A stretch of 64,000 nt of DNA from Polaromonas sp. C04 (GCF_002002705.1 NZ_MUNS01000027.1:1-64000), one strand, 5' to 3'; shown: positions 54,369 through 63,925, numbered from the stretch's first letter. Notes: a model not told the origin generated them from the sequence alone. Numbers and translations are program-made.

Positions 54369-54475
54369 GATCAGTTCGGCGCGTACGGGAGTAGGGCACC
54401 CGTCATGAGTCATCACGGTCGCGATCGCTACGCTGCCGCCATCAAGGCAGTTGCGCCGCGGCCAGGCCGCTGCCG

Positions 54476-55813
54476 TTACAGAAGTTGCGCAGCCGCTACG
54501 CCGCTGCGCGTGGCGCCCTCCAGCGTCGCGGGGTAGGGGCCATCGATGTAGTCGCCGCAGGCCAGCAAGCCCGGCGCGATCTGCGGGGGCGGGCGCAGCA
54601 GGCCCGGCGTGCAGGCGAAGGTCGCGCGCTTTTCGACGATGGTCTGGATCGGCGCTACCCGCAGGCCGAGCTGGCTGCAGGCCTGCGCCACCACCTGGGC
54701 CTGCAGGTCGCCCCGGCTGCCGTTGCTGGTGCTGACCACAAAAGCCAGCAGGTTCGCGGGGCCGCCGAGCTGGCCGCGGTCGAACACGAACTGCGCAGGG
54801 GCAGCGCGCGCCGGATCCGGGCTGCTGCGCAGGGCCAGCATGGGGCAGGGCAGCAAGCCGGCCGATGAACTTGCGCTGGTGGTGGCCAGCGCATACACGG
54901 TGGTGATCGCTTCAAAGCGCAGGGCGCGCGCGACGCCAGCCCAGCGCTGCAGTTGAACTGCTATGGTTTCAGGAGCTACTACCGAAGACGCAGCAAGGAC
55001 TGCAGCCGCATCGGATGCCGAAGTCGCGAGCATCACGCGGTCGAAAGCTTGTTCGTTGACGTGCCACCGGGCGAGGGCGGGCGGCCCGGCTGGCGCCGGG
55101 TTGCAGCGCAGCGCCTGCACGCGCTGGCCCATGCGGACCTCGCCGCCATGCGCCTGCAGCCAGCGCGCCGCCGCATCGGGAAACAGCGCCGCCAGATCCA
55201 CCCGGGGCAGCAGCAGGTTGGAGCCGCCGCGGCCCGCGAACAGGCTGTCCTGGATCACACGCAAAAATACCTGGCCGCTGGCTTGCTCTGCCGGTGTATT
55301 GAGGGCCGCCACGCACAGCGGCTCGATGAATTCGCCCTGCAGCCGCGGGGTCAGCGCCGCGCACAACTGGGCCACGCTGGCGCCCGGCGCGCACTGGAAG
55401 CCGCCAAGCCGCCAGCCGATGGCGCTGCGCAGCAGCGCCAGCTTGTCGCGCCAGCGCCAGCCGCGCGCCGATACGATACCGGCCAGCGTATCCCACGGCG
55501 CCGGCCCGTGGCGCAGCGCCAGGCCGCTGCCGTCGGGAAAGCGCAAAGCCAGTGGCAGCCGCGCGAGCGCCACGTCGGGGTCCACGCCGACCAGTTGCAT
55601 CAGGCGCAGGGTTTCGCTGTAGGCGCCGATCAGGATGTGCTGGCCATTGTCGAGCGTGACGGAAGTTCCATTCGGTAACGTGCCGTTCAGGCCCCTGGCC
55701 CGCCCCCCCAGTGCACGAGATGCTTCGAAAACCGTAGCATGGTGCCCGCCGCGCGTGGCCGTCACCGCCGCTGCCATGCCGGCCCAGCCGCCGCCGATGA
55801 TGGCGACTTTCAT
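54476..55813 (-). CDS. hpnE: Hydroxysqualene dehydroxylase HpnE (FAD-dependent)
   Basis: 445 residues. The N-terminal FAD-binding dinucleotide fold reads VAIIGGGWAGMAAAVTATRGG and the C-terminal motif is GLLACGDYIDGPYPATLEGA. With HpnC and HpnD it makes squalene; HpnE performs the final reduction of hydroxysqualene. It is separated from hpnD by a GC-rich repeat. A repeat-like stretch (54959-55015) encodes part of the middle region. Confidence 0.93.
   Translation of the reverse strand: MKVAIIGGGWAGMAAAVTATRGGHHATVFEASRALGGRARGLNGTLPNGTSVTLDNGQHILIGAYSETLRLMQLVGVDPDVALARLPLALRFPDGSGLALRHGPAPWDTLAGIVSARGWRWRDKLALLRSAIGWRLGGFQCAPGASVAQLCAALTPRLQGEFIEPLCVAALNTPAEQASGQVFLRVIQDSLFAGRGGSNLLLPRVDLAALFPDAAARWLQAHGGEVRMGQRVQALRCNPAPAGPPALARWHVNEQAFDRVMLATSASDAAAVLAASSVVAPETIAVQLQRWAGVARALRFEAITTVYALATTSASSSAGLLPCPMLALRSSPDPARAAPAQFVFDRGQLGGPANLLAFVVSTSNGSRGDLQAQVVAQACSQLGLRVAPIQTIVEKRATFACTPGLLRPPPQIAPGLLACGDYIDGPYPATLEGATRSGVAAAQLL
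54959..55015 (+). repeat. Dispersed ~60-bp element, diverged copy inside hpnE
   Basis: GCTATGGTTTCAGGAGCTAC departs from the 17-bp core by a small insertion, followed by a middle segment and CAGCCGCATCGG. It is encoded in frame as an Ala/Val-rich stretch of HpnE. Confidence 0.4.
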
Positions 55814-55822
55814 GGCATGAGC

Positions 55823-55899
55823 GACGCCGGGCCGCCCCAAGGCGCGAAGGCCCCCGTGGGGGGCAGCGCAGCACGCGAAGCGGCGAGCGTGGGGGCCAT
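55823..55899 (-). repeat. GC-rich intergenic repeat (family B), copy 2
   Basis: Starts 2 bp after the hpnD stop with ATGGCCCCCACGCTCGCC and continues with TGCGCTGCCCCCCACGGGGG and CTTGGGGCGGCCCGGCG. Ends about 10 bp before hpnE. Close match to 30211-30287, in the same position relative to co-directional genes. Confidence 0.75.
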
Positions 55900-55901
55900 A
55901 T

Positions 55902-56771
55902 TCAGACGTGTCCCAGCGCCTGCACCTTCCACGCCAGCCAGAGCTTGCGCACCGGCGTGAGGCTGATGCGCTGGTGCAGCACCGGGAAGTTGTCGCGCTC
56001 GATCTCGCGCAACAGCGTCTGGTAGATGCTGGCCATCATCAGGCCCGGCTTCTGGGCGCGGCGGTCGGCGGCCGGCAGCAGGGCAAAGGCTTCGTCGTAC
56101 AGCGCGTGCGCGCGTTGCGTCTGGAACCGCATGAGTGCCGCGAAGCGCGCCGCGAACTCGTCCGTGCCGTTGCCCGCCAGCGGTTTGGGGCGCTTGAGGA
56201 TTTCGTGCGCCTTCACATCGAACTGCTGCAATTCGCTCACCGGCAGGTAGATGCGCCCGCGCATCGCGTCCTCTCCGACGTCGCGGATGATGTTGGTGAG
56301 CTGGAACGCCAGCCCCAGCTTGTGCGCGTAGGCGGTGGTTTGCGCCTGTGTCTGGCCAAAGATGCGCGCCGATACCTCGCCCACAATGCCCGCGACCAGG
56401 TGGCAATAGCTTTGCAGGCCTGCGAAGTCGAGGTAGCGCGTTTGCTCCAGGTCCATCTGGCAGCCCTCGATGATGGCCTGCAGATGGCGCTGTTCAATCT
56501 GGTAGTCGGCCACCACCGGCATCAGGGCCTGCATGACCGGGTGCGTCGGCTGCCCCGCGAACGACTGGGCGACCTCGGATTGCCACCAGGCCAGCTTGGT
56601 GCGCGCCACACCGGGGTCCACCATGTTGTCGACCACATCGTCGACCTCGCGGCAGAACGCATAAAACGCCGTGATGGCGCCGCGCCGCGGCTTCGGCAGG
56701 AAGAGAAAGGCGTAATAGAAGCTGCTGCCGGATGCGGCGGCTTTTTGCTGGACGTACTGCTCTGGGGTCAT
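55902..56771 (-). CDS. hpnD: Presqualene diphosphate synthase HpnD
   Basis: 289 residues of the squalene/phytoene synthase family. The two Asp-rich motifs are visible: REVDDVVDN near 45 and RDVGEDAMRGRIYLP near 165. It condenses two farnesyl diphosphates. It lies 10 bp after hpnC. The length is normal. Confidence 0.94.
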   Translation of the reverse strand: MTPEQYVQQKAAASGSSFYYAFLFLPKPRRGAITAFYAFCREVDDVVDNMVDPGVARTKLAWWQSEVAQSFAGQPTHPVMQALMPVVADYQIEQRHLQAIIEGCQMDLEQTRYLDFAGLQSYCHLVAGIVGEVSARIFGQTQAQTTAYAHKLGLAFQLTNIIRDVGEDAMRGRIYLPVSELQQFDVKAHEILKRPKPLAGNGTDEFAARFAALMRFQTQRAHALYDEAFALLPAADRRAQKPGLMMASIYQTLLREIERDNFPVLHQRISLTPVRKLWLAWKVQALGHV

Positions 56772-56781
56772 GGCGTGATTG

Positions 56782-57639
56782 TTACATCCACAGACTGCGC
56801 CACAGCATCACGGGCACGTCCCACGCGGTGAGCCTGGGGCGCGCGCTCAGGGTGGCGAAGCCCATCGCCTCGATCTTGCCCAGGATGCGCAGCCCGCCTT
56901 GCACCACCAGGCGCAGCTCCCAGCCCGCGCGGCCCGGCACCCGGTGTACCAATTGAGAGCCATTTAGCATGGTAGCCCTTGCCAGCTCTACGTGTGCAGC
57001 TATCAGGTTTGTAGCATTTCGGGTGTGACGCAGGGCCAGCAGATCCTCATGCGTGACGCTGTGCGCGTCGCAGTCGCGCGCCGGCAGATAGAAGCGTCCG
57101 CGCGCCACGTCCTGCCCCAGGTCCTGCCAGAAGTTGATGAGCTGCAGCGCCGTGCAGATGCAGTCGCTTTGCGCGAGCGCTGTTGCATCGTGCACACCGT
57201 ACAGATGCAGCAGCAGCCGGCCCACCGGATTGGCCGAGCGGCGGCAGTAGTCGAACAGCTCGCCCTGGTCGACGTAGCCGGCCCGGTCGCGGGTCTTGGC
57301 CACGTCCTGCTCGAAGGCGCTCAGCAGGTCGGCGAGCAGGGGTACGGACAGCTTGAAGTCCTGGATGGCCGCGCCCAGCGGCCCGAACACCTGGGGCCAG
57401 CGCGCGGAGACGGTTTGCCCGCTGGCTGCGGCGGCCAAATCGGCCCGGTACTGCGCCAGGTCGTCCAGCCGCTGCTGCGCTGGCGCATCGCCTTCGTCGG
57501 CCATGTCGTCGGCCGTGCGGGCGAACCAGTAGATCGCCGCGATGGCGGGGCGCAGACGGGGCGGGCACAACCACGAGGCGACCGGGAAGTTTTCGTAGTG
57601 CGTCAGGGGCAGCGAGGCGGCAGCGGCGGGGTGGTTCAC
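56782..57639 (-). CDS. hpnC: Hydroxysqualene synthase HpnC
   Basis: 285 residues, squalene/phytoene synthase fold. Motifs ARTADDMADEGD (near 42) and INFWQDLGQDVARGRFYLP (near 168) are present. It converts presqualene diphosphate to hydroxysqualene. It is first in the hpnC-hpnD-hpnE operon. A dispersed repeat (56957-57016) encodes residues near 210-230 (NLIAAHVELARATML). Confidence 0.93.
   Translation of the reverse strand: MNHPAAAASLPLTHYENFPVASWLCPPRLRPAIAAIYWFARTADDMADEGDAPAQQRLDDLAQYRADLAAAASGQTVSARWPQVFGPLGAAIQDFKLSVPLLADLLSAFEQDVAKTRDRAGYVDQGELFDYCRRSANPVGRLLLHLYGVHDATALAQSDCICTALQLINFWQDLGQDVARGRFYLPARDCDAHSVTHEDLLALRHTRNATNLIAAHVELARATMLNGSQLVHRVPGRAGWELRLVVQGGLRILGKIEAMGFATLSARPRLTAWDVPVMLWRSLWM
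56957..57016 (-). repeat. Dispersed ~60-bp element inside hpnC
   Basis: The minus strand reads GCTACAAACCTGATAGC (exact core), a middle segment, CAAGGGCTACCATG and CTAAATGGCTC. It is translated in frame within HpnC. Confidence 0.7.
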
Positions 57640-57788
57640 GGCAGGGATTGTCGCTGACGACCCGTTTGCGGGTCAGGCAGACACCGGTTCCAGTCTAAAA
57701 TAGAAGGTTGACCGATTTCACGCGGGCGGTCGCGCGACTGGCGGGGGCATCTGTCGGCGCGCGGCCCGTCCGTTTTATTTTTGGGACT

Positions 57789-57875
57789 GCGCGGGTGGCG
57801 AAATTGGTAGACGCACCAGGTTTAGGTCCTGACGCCAGCAATGGTGTGGGGGTTCGAGTCCCCCCCCGCGCACCA
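57789..57875 (+). tRNA. tRNA-Leu(UAG)
   Basis: 87 bases with encoded CCA. The acceptor GCGCGGG/CCCGCGC, D arm TGGCGAAATTGGTAGACGCA, anticodon loop TTTAGGT (UAG), a long variable arm, and T arm GGGGTTCGAGTCCCC are clear. The top of the anticodon stem has a C-A mismatch. It lies upstream of tig. Confidence 0.95.
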
Positions 57876-57908
57876 GACAGTCCGAGATTTTGATATTTGG
57901 AGAACCCT

Positions 57909-59219
57909 ATGTCCGTTACCGTTGAAACCCTTGAAAAGCTGGAACGCAAAATCACGCTCACGCTGCCCGTTGGCGTGATCCAGTCCGAAGTCGATGCGCG
58001 CCTCAAGCGCATGGCGCGCACCGTGAAGATGGACGGCTTTCGTCCCGGCAAGGTGCCGATGACCGTGGTGGCGCAGCGCTATGGCTACTCGGTGCATTAC
58101 GAGGTGATGAACGACAAGGTTGGCGAAGCCTTTGCCAATGCCGCCAACGAAGCCAAGCTGCGCGTGGCCGGCCAGCCCCGCATCAGCGAAAAAGAAGGCG
58201 CACCCGAAGGCGAGTTGACGTTTGACGCCATCTTCGAAGTCTTTCCCGACGTCAAGATCGCCGACCTGACCACGGCCGAGATCGACAAGCTCACCGCCGA
58301 GGTCAATGACGCTGCCATCGACAAGACGCTGGACATCCTGCGCAAGCAGCGCCGCACCTTTGCGCAGCGCGCACAGGATGCGGCGGCGCAGGACGGCGAC
58401 CGCGTCACGGTCGATTTCGAAGGCAAGATCGACGGCGAAACCTTCCAGGGCGGCAAGGCCGAGGACTTCCAGTTCCTGGTCGGTGACGGCCAGATGCTCA
58501 AGGAATTCGAGGACGCCGTGCGCGGCATGAAGGCCGGGGAGAGCAAGACCTTCCCGCTGGCGTTCCCGGCGGATTACCAGGGCAAGGAGGTGGCCGGCAA
58601 GGCGGCGGACTTCATGGTCACGGTCAAGAAAATTGAAGCGGCCCATCTGCCCGAAGTGAACGATGCGCTGGCCAAGTCGCTCGGCATTGCCGACGCCACG
58701 GTCGAAGGCCTGCGCGCCGACATCCGGAAAAACCTGGAGCGCGAAGTCAAGTTCCGCCTGCAGGCGCGCAACAAGCAGGCGGTGATGGACGCGCTGATCG
58801 CCAAGGCCGAACTCGATCTGCCCAATTCCAGCGTGCAGGCCGAGGTGGACCGCATGGTGGAGGGCGCGCGCGCCGACCTCAAGCAGCGCGGCATCAAGGA
58901 CGCCGACAAGGCGCCGATCCCCGACGATGTGTTCCGCCCGCAGGCCGAGCGCCGCGTGCGCCTGGGGCTGGTGGTGGCCGAACTGGTGCGCGGCAACGAG
59001 CTGCATGCCAAGCCCGAGCAGATCAAGGCGCATATCGAGGAGCTGGCCGCCAGCTACGAAAAGCCGGCCGACGTGGTGCGCTGGTACTACGGCGACAACC
59101 GCCGCCTGGCCGAAGTCGAGGCCATCGTGATTGAAAACAACGTGACCGAGTTTGTGCTGGCCAAAGCCAAAATCAACGAAAAGACGGTTTCGTTCGACGA
59201 GCTGATGGGGCAAAACTGA
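57909..59219 (+). CDS. tig: Trigger factor
   Basis: 436 residues. The N-terminal ribosome-binding domain (signature GFRPGKVPMTVV near 40), PPIase domain (about 160-245, GDRVTVDFEGKIDGETFQGG) and C-terminal chaperone arms are complete. It binds nascent chains at the exit tunnel. The start at 57909 has GGAGAA upstream. It is followed by clpP, clpX and lon. Confidence 0.97.
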   Translation: MSVTVETLEKLERKITLTLPVGVIQSEVDARLKRMARTVKMDGFRPGKVPMTVVAQRYGYSVHYEVMNDKVGEAFANAANEAKLRVAGQPRISEKEGAPEGELTFDAIFEVFPDVKIADLTTAEIDKLTAEVNDAAIDKTLDILRKQRRTFAQRAQDAAAQDGDRVTVDFEGKIDGETFQGGKAEDFQFLVGDGQMLKEFEDAVRGMKAGESKTFPLAFPADYQGKEVAGKAADFMVTVKKIEAAHLPEVNDALAKSLGIADATVEGLRADIRKNLEREVKFRLQARNKQAVMDALIAKAELDLPNSSVQAEVDRMVEGARADLKQRGIKDADKAPIPDDVFRPQAERRVRLGLVVAELVRGNELHAKPEQIKAHIEELAASYEKPADVVRWYYGDNRRLAEVEAIVIENNVTEFVLAKAKINEKTVSFDELMGQN

Positions 59220-59324
59220 TCAACCCTTCTGCCTGGCGGTGAATTGGGGGCTTGCGGCGGACTTGCAGTTTCGCGCGCAAGCCCCATTTCTTTTCGGTAC
59301 AGTCCCAATATCTCTGGAGAAACC

Positions 59325-59969
59325 ATGATCATTCGAAGCAATGCCTCCTATGGCGCCCCAAGCAGCGCCTCAGAAATCCAGGGCCTTGGCATGGTCCCGA
59401 TGGTGATCGAGCAGTCCGGCCGCGGCGAGCGATCGTATGACATCTATTCACGCCTGCTCAAGGAGCGCGTGATTTTCCTGGTCGGGCCCGTGAATGACCA
59501 GACCGCCAACCTGGTCGTGGCGCAGCTGCTGTTCCTGGAAAGCGAAAATCCCGACAAGGACATTTCGTTCTACATCAACTCCCCGGGTGGTTCGGTCACG
59601 GCCGGCATGGCCATCTACGACACCATGCAGTTCATCAAGCCCGATGTGTCCACGCTGTGCACCGGCATGGCCGCCAGCATGGGCGCGTTCCTGCTCGCGG
59701 CCGGCGCCAAAGGCAAGCGCTACACGCTGCCGAACTCGCGCGTCATGATCCACCAGCCCTCGGGCGGTGCGCAGGGCCAGGCGACCGACATCGAGATTCA
59801 CGCCCGTGATATTTTGAAGACGCGCGACCAGCTCAACCGCATCCTGGCCGAGCGCACCGGGCAAACGATCGAGAAAATCGAACGCGATACCGAGCGCGAC
59901 TACTTCATGTTCGCCGACGAGGCCAAGGAATATGGCGTGGTGGATCAGGTCATTGCCAAACGCCCCTAA
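59325..59969 (+). CDS. clpP: ClpP protease subunit
   Basis: 214 residues. The catalytic triad is Ser118 (GMAASMGAF), His143 (MIHQPSGG) and Asp192 ([10 protein letters not shown]). The N-terminus is slightly longer than E. coli's before [17 protein letters not shown] site precedes the ATG at 59325. A strong terminator follows, so clpX probably has its own promoter or relies on read-through. Confidence 0.97.
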   Translation: MIIRSNASYGAPSSASEIQGLGMVPMVIEQSGRGERSYDIYSRLLKERVIFLVGPVNDQTANLVVAQLLFLESENPDKDISFYINSPGGSVTAGMAIYDTMQFIKPDVSTLCTGMAASMGAFLLAAGAKGKRYTLPNSRVMIHQPSGGAQGQATDIEIHARDILKTRDQLNRILAERTGQTIEKIERDTERDYFMFADEAKEYGVVDQVIAKRP

Positions 59970-59998
59970 GCTGACTAATCTTCAAGTTGCGCAGCTGC

Positions 59999-60032
59999 AA
60001 CGGCGTTTTCTGCGACGGAAAACGCCGTTTTT
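59999..60032 (+). terminator. Intrinsic terminator between clpP and clpX
   Basis: Perfect 12-bp stem AACGGCGTTTTC/GAAAACGCCGTT, 7-base loop TGCGACG, then TTTAAA. Being A/T-capped, the stem continues T-rich on its 3' side. Confidence 0.75.
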
Positions 60033-60076
60033 AAATGGTTATCATTGAGAAACCCCGGTAACAAGGCATTCCACAC

Positions 60077-61342
60077 ATGGCCGAGAAAAAAGGCTCCTCC
60101 AGCGAAAAAACCCTTTATTGTTCCTTTTGCGGCAAAAGCCAGCACGAGGTCAAGAAGCTGATTGCTGGCCCCTCGGTTTTCGTCTGCGACGAATGCATTG
60201 ACCTGTGCAACGAGATCATTCGCGACGAACTTCCCCTGGGCACTGATGGGCGCGAGACGCGTGGCGATCTGCCCACGCCGCTGGAAATCAAGACCAACCT
60301 CGACAACTATGTGATCGGCCAGGAGCCGGCCAAGCGCACGCTGGCGGTGGCGGTCTATAACCACTACAAGCGGCTACGCCACAAGGAAAAGGCCAAGAAA
60401 GACGATGTCGAGCTGGCCAAGAGCAACATCTTGCTAATTGGCCCTACGGGCTCTGGCAAGACACTGCTGGCGCAGACGCTGGCGCGCATGCTCGACGTGC
60501 CGTTCGTCATGGCCGACGCCACCACGTTGACCGAGGCCGGTTATGTGGGTGAAGACGTCGAAAACATCGTGCAAAAGCTGCTGCAAAGCTGCAATTACGA
60601 CGTGGAGCGGGCGCAGCGCGGCATTGTCTACATCGACGAAATCGACAAGATTTCCCGCAAGTCGGACAACCCCTCGATCACGCGCGACGTGTCGGGCGAA
60701 GGCGTTCAGCAAGCCCTGCTCAAGCTGATTGAAGGCACCATGGCCAGCGTGCCGCCGCAGGGCGGGCGCAAGCACCCGAATCAGGATTTCCTGCAGGTCG
60801 ACACGACCAACATCCTGTTTGTTTGTGGCGGCGCTTTCTCGGGCCTGGAAAAAGTCATTGAAAACCGCACCGAGTCTTCCGGCATTGGTTTTGGCGCCGC
60901 GGTCAAGAGCAAGCAGCAGCGCGCCCTGACCGAAGTCTTCAAGGAAGTCGAGCCCGAGGACCTGATCAAGTTCGGACTGATCCCCGAACTGGTAGGCCGC
61001 ATGCCGGTGGTGGCCACGCTGGCCGAACTCAGCGAAGATGCCTTGGTACAAATCCTGACCGAGCCGAAGAACGCCCTGGTCAAGCAATACAGCAAACTGC
61101 TGGCCATGGAAGGCGTCGACCTGGAGATTCGCCCCTCGGCGCTGAAGGCCATCGCCAAGAAGGCGCTGGCGCGCAAAACCGGCGCGCGCGGCCTGCGCTC
61201 CATTCTTGAACAATCGCTGATCGACACCATGTTCGATTTGCCGAATACCTCGAATGTGGACAAGGTGGTGGTCGATGAGTCAACGATCGATGAAAACAAG
61301 CCCCCGCTGCTTGTATACCGCGAGTCGGCGAAGAAGGCCTAG
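60077..61342 (+). CDS. clpX: ClpX, ATP-dependent unfoldase of ClpXP
   Basis: 421 residues. Zinc-binding domain with Cys15, Cys18, Cys37 and Cys40; Walker A GPTGSGKT near 120; Walker [11 protein letters not shown]; sensor and arginine-finger regions in GRMPVVATL. It unfolds tagged proteins for ClpP. The order tig-clpP-clpX-lon is classic. Confidence 0.98.
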   Translation: MAEKKGSSSEKTLYCSFCGKSQHEVKKLIAGPSVFVCDECIDLCNEIIRDELPLGTDGRETRGDLPTPLEIKTNLDNYVIGQEPAKRTLAVAVYNHYKRLRHKEKAKKDDVELAKSNILLIGPTGSGKTLLAQTLARMLDVPFVMADATTLTEAGYVGEDVENIVQKLLQSCNYDVERAQRGIVYIDEIDKISRKSDNPSITRDVSGEGVQQALLKLIEGTMASVPPQGGRKHPNQDFLQVDTTNILFVCGGAFSGLEKVIENRTESSGIGFGAAVKSKQQRALTEVFKEVEPEDLIKFGLIPELVGRMPVVATLAELSEDALVQILTEPKNALVKQYSKLLAMEGVDLEIRPSALKAIAKKALARKTGARGLRSILEQSLIDTMFDLPNTSNVDKVVVDESTIDENKPPLLVYRESAKKA

Positions 61343-61394
61343 GGGCGAATAACGGCGATTTTGCCGGACCCGCCCGATATTGAATAACGACGGG

Positions 61395-61421
61395 TTGAAA
61401 ATCGCCGCTGGTCAACCATAT
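61395..61421 (+). promoter_or_regulatory. Candidate sigma-32 (heat-shock) promoter of lon
   Basis: TTGAAA, 13-base spacer, AACCATAT, against the sigma-32 consensus CTTGAAA-N13-CCCCATNT (six of six and six of eight, ignoring the initial C). It lies just upstream of lon, a known heat-shock gene. Confidence 0.5.
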
Positions 61422-61446
61422 TCATCAGGTACAACAAAGGATTCCC

Positions 61447-63888
61447 ATGTCCGGCCAAACGCCCCTGTCTTCATCTCCCATCGATCTGCCACTGCTGCCA
61501 TTGCGCGACGTGGTGGTTTTCCCCCATATGGTGATCCCGCTTTTTGTGGGACGCCCCAAGAGCATCAAGGCGCTCGAACTGGCCATGGAGTCGGAGCGCC
61601 GCATCATGCTGGTGGCGCAAAAGACCGCCGCCAAGGACGAGCCGTCCGTGTCGGACATGTTCGAGGTGGGGTGTGTCTCCACCATCCTGCAAATGCTCAA
61701 GCTGCCGGACGGCACCGTGAAGGTGCTGGTGGAGGGGCAGCAGCGCGCCAGGGTGAACAAGATCGACGACGGCGAGTCGCACTTCACGGCCAACGTCTCG
61801 CCGGTCGAGTCGGCTCCGGGGGATCAAAAATCCACCGAAATCGAGGCACTGCGCCGCGCCGTGATGCAGCAATTCGACCAGTACGTCAAACTCAACAAGA
61901 AGATCCCGCCCGAGATCCTGACCTCGATCTCCAGCATTGATGACGCCGGCCGTCTGGCCGACACCATCGCCGCGCACCTGCCACTCAAGCTCGACAACAA
62001 GCAGGTCGTGCTGGACCTGGCCGACGTCAAGCTGCGCCTGGAGAATTTGTACGAGCAGCTCGAGCGCGAGGTCGACATTCTCAACGTGGATAAAAAAATC
62101 CGCGGCCGCGTGAAGCGCCAGATGGAAAAGAACCAGCGCGACTTCTACCTGAATGAGCAGGTCAAGGCGATCCAGAAGGAACTCGGCGAAGGCGAGGATG
62201 GCGCCGACCTCGAAGAGGTTGAAAAGAAGATCAAGCTCGCCAAGATGCCCAAGGAGGCGTTGAAAAAGGCGGAGGGCGAACTCAAGAAGCTCAAGCTGAT
62301 GTCGCCCATGTCGGCCGAGGCGACGGTGGTGCGCAACTACATTGATGTGCTGATCGGCCTGCCGTGGAGCAAGAAGACCAAGATCAAGCACGACCTGGGC
62401 AATGCCGAGAAGGTGCTCAACGAAGACCATTACGGTCTCGACAAGGTGAAAGACCGCATCCTTGAATATCTTGCGGTGCAGCAGCGTGTGGACAAGGTCA
62501 AGGCGCCGATTCTGTGCCTGGTCGGGCCGCCGGGCGTGGGCAAAACCTCGCTGGGCCAGTCCATTGCCAAGGCGACGGGGCGCAAGTATGTGCGCGTGGC
62601 GTTGGGCGGCATGCGCGACGAGGCGGAAATCCGCGGCCACCGCCGCACCTACATTGGCGCCATGCCGGGCAAGGTGCTGCAGAGCCTGTCCAAAGTGGGC
62701 ACGCGCAATCCGCTGTTTCTGCTCGACGAGATCGACAAGCTGGGCACCGACTTCCGTGGCGATCCATCGAGTGCCTTGCTGGAGGTGCTGGATCCGGAGC
62801 AGAACCACACCTTTGGCGATCACTACGTCGAGGTGGATTTCGATTTGAGCGACGTGATGTTTGTTGCCACCTCGAACTCGATGAATATTCCGCCGGCGCT
62901 GCTGGACCGCATGGAGGTGATTCGTCTGGCGGGCTACACCGAGGATGAAAAGATCAACATTGCGACCAGGTACCTGCTGCCCAAGCAACTCAAGAACAAC
63001 GGCGTCAAGGAAGAGGAGTTGCTGGTGTCCGAGGATGCGGTGCGGGACATCGTGCGCTACTACACGCGCGAGGCGGGTGTGCGCTCGCTGGAGCGCGATC
63101 TGTCCAAGATCTGCCGCAAGGTGGTCAAGGCCTTGCTGCTCAAGAAAATGACGCCGCGGGTCTTGGTGACCAGTGAAAACCTCAACGAGTTTCTCGGGGT
63201 TCGCAAGTTCAATTACGGCCACGCGGAAAACCAGAACCAGGTCGGCCAGGTTGTGGGACTGGCGTGGACGGAGGTGGGCGGCGATCTGCTCACCATCGAA
63301 GCCACCAGCATGCCGGGCAAGGGCGTCATCACCCGCACCGGTTCGCTGGGCGATGTGATGAAGGAATCGGTGGAAGCGGCCCGCACCGTGGTGCGCAGCC
63401 GTGCACGCCGCCTCGGAATCAAGGATGAAGCGTTCGAGAAGAAGGACATCCATATTCACGTGCCCGACGGCGCTACCCCGAAGGATGGGCCGAGCGCGGG
63501 CGCGGCCATGACGACGGCTTTCGTGTCGGCACTCACGGGCATTCCCGTGCGTGGCGATGTGGCCATGACGGGAGAGATCACCCTGCGTGGCGAAGTGACC
63601 GCCATTGGCGGGCTCAAGGAAAAACTCCTCGCGGCACTGCGCGGCGGCATCCGGACCGTGATGATTCCCGAAGAAAACGCCAAGGATTTGCAGGACATCC
63701 CCGAGAACGTCAAGAACGGTCTTGAGATTGTCCCGGTCAAGTGGATCGATCAGGTGTTGAAGATCGCACTCGAGCGCATGCCCACGCCGCTGGCCGATGA
63801 CGAACCGGCGGCTGGCGTGGTGCCGGCACCGGTGGCGGTGGAAGGCGTCGCACCCGCGACCACGACCACGACAGCGATCAAACATTGA
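61447..63888 (+). CDS. lon: Lon protease
   Basis: 813 residues. LON substrate-binding domain (about 10-205), AAA+ domain with Walker A GPPGVGKTSLGQ near 358 and Walker B LFLLDEIDKL, and the C-terminal protease domain with the Ser in PKDGPSAGAAM near 683 and a partner lysine about 43 residues later. It degrades misfolded and regulatory proteins. A tRNA-Gly follows. Confidence 0.98.
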   Translation: MSGQTPLSSSPIDLPLLPLRDVVVFPHMVIPLFVGRPKSIKALELAMESERRIMLVAQKTAAKDEPSVSDMFEVGCVSTILQMLKLPDGTVKVLVEGQQRARVNKIDDGESHFTANVSPVESAPGDQKSTEIEALRRAVMQQFDQYVKLNKKIPPEILTSISSIDDAGRLADTIAAHLPLKLDNKQVVLDLADVKLRLENLYEQLEREVDILNVDKKIRGRVKRQMEKNQRDFYLNEQVKAIQKELGEGEDGADLEEVEKKIKLAKMPKEALKKAEGELKKLKLMSPMSAEATVVRNYIDVLIGLPWSKKTKIKHDLGNAEKVLNEDHYGLDKVKDRILEYLAVQQRVDKVKAPILCLVGPPGVGKTSLGQSIAKATGRKYVRVALGGMRDEAEIRGHRRTYIGAMPGKVLQSLSKVGTRNPLFLLDEIDKLGTDFRGDPSSALLEVLDPEQNHTFGDHYVEVDFDLSDVMFVATSNSMNIPPALLDRMEVIRLAGYTEDEKINIATRYLLPKQLKNNGVKEEELLVSEDAVRDIVRYYTREAGVRSLERDLSKICRKVVKALLLKKMTPRVLVTSENLNEFLGVRKFNYGHAENQNQVGQVVGLAWTEVGGDLLTIEATSMPGKGVITRTGSLGDVMKESVEAARTVVRSRARRLGIKDEAFEKKDIHIHVPDGATPKDGPSAGAAMTTAFVSALTGIPVRGDVAMTGEITLRGEVTAIGGLKEKLLAALRGGIRTVMIPEENAKDLQDIPENVKNGLEIVPVKWIDQVLKIALERMPTPLADDEPAAGVVPAPVAVEGVAPATTTTTAIKH

Positions 63889-63919
63889 TACGGGGTGGCG
63901 GAGGGCTGCAAAATTAAGC

Positions 63920-63925
63920 TATAAT
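63920..63925 (+). promoter_or_regulatory. -10 box upstream of tRNA-Gly
   Basis: TATAAT, a perfect -10 element, about 15 bp before the tRNA start. No good -35 box is seen at 17 bp. Confidence 0.5.

Noticed and set aside
61471-63885. An 800-codon open frame antisense to lon
   Set aside because: Shadow of the conserved lon gene caused by codon bias; no family resemblance.
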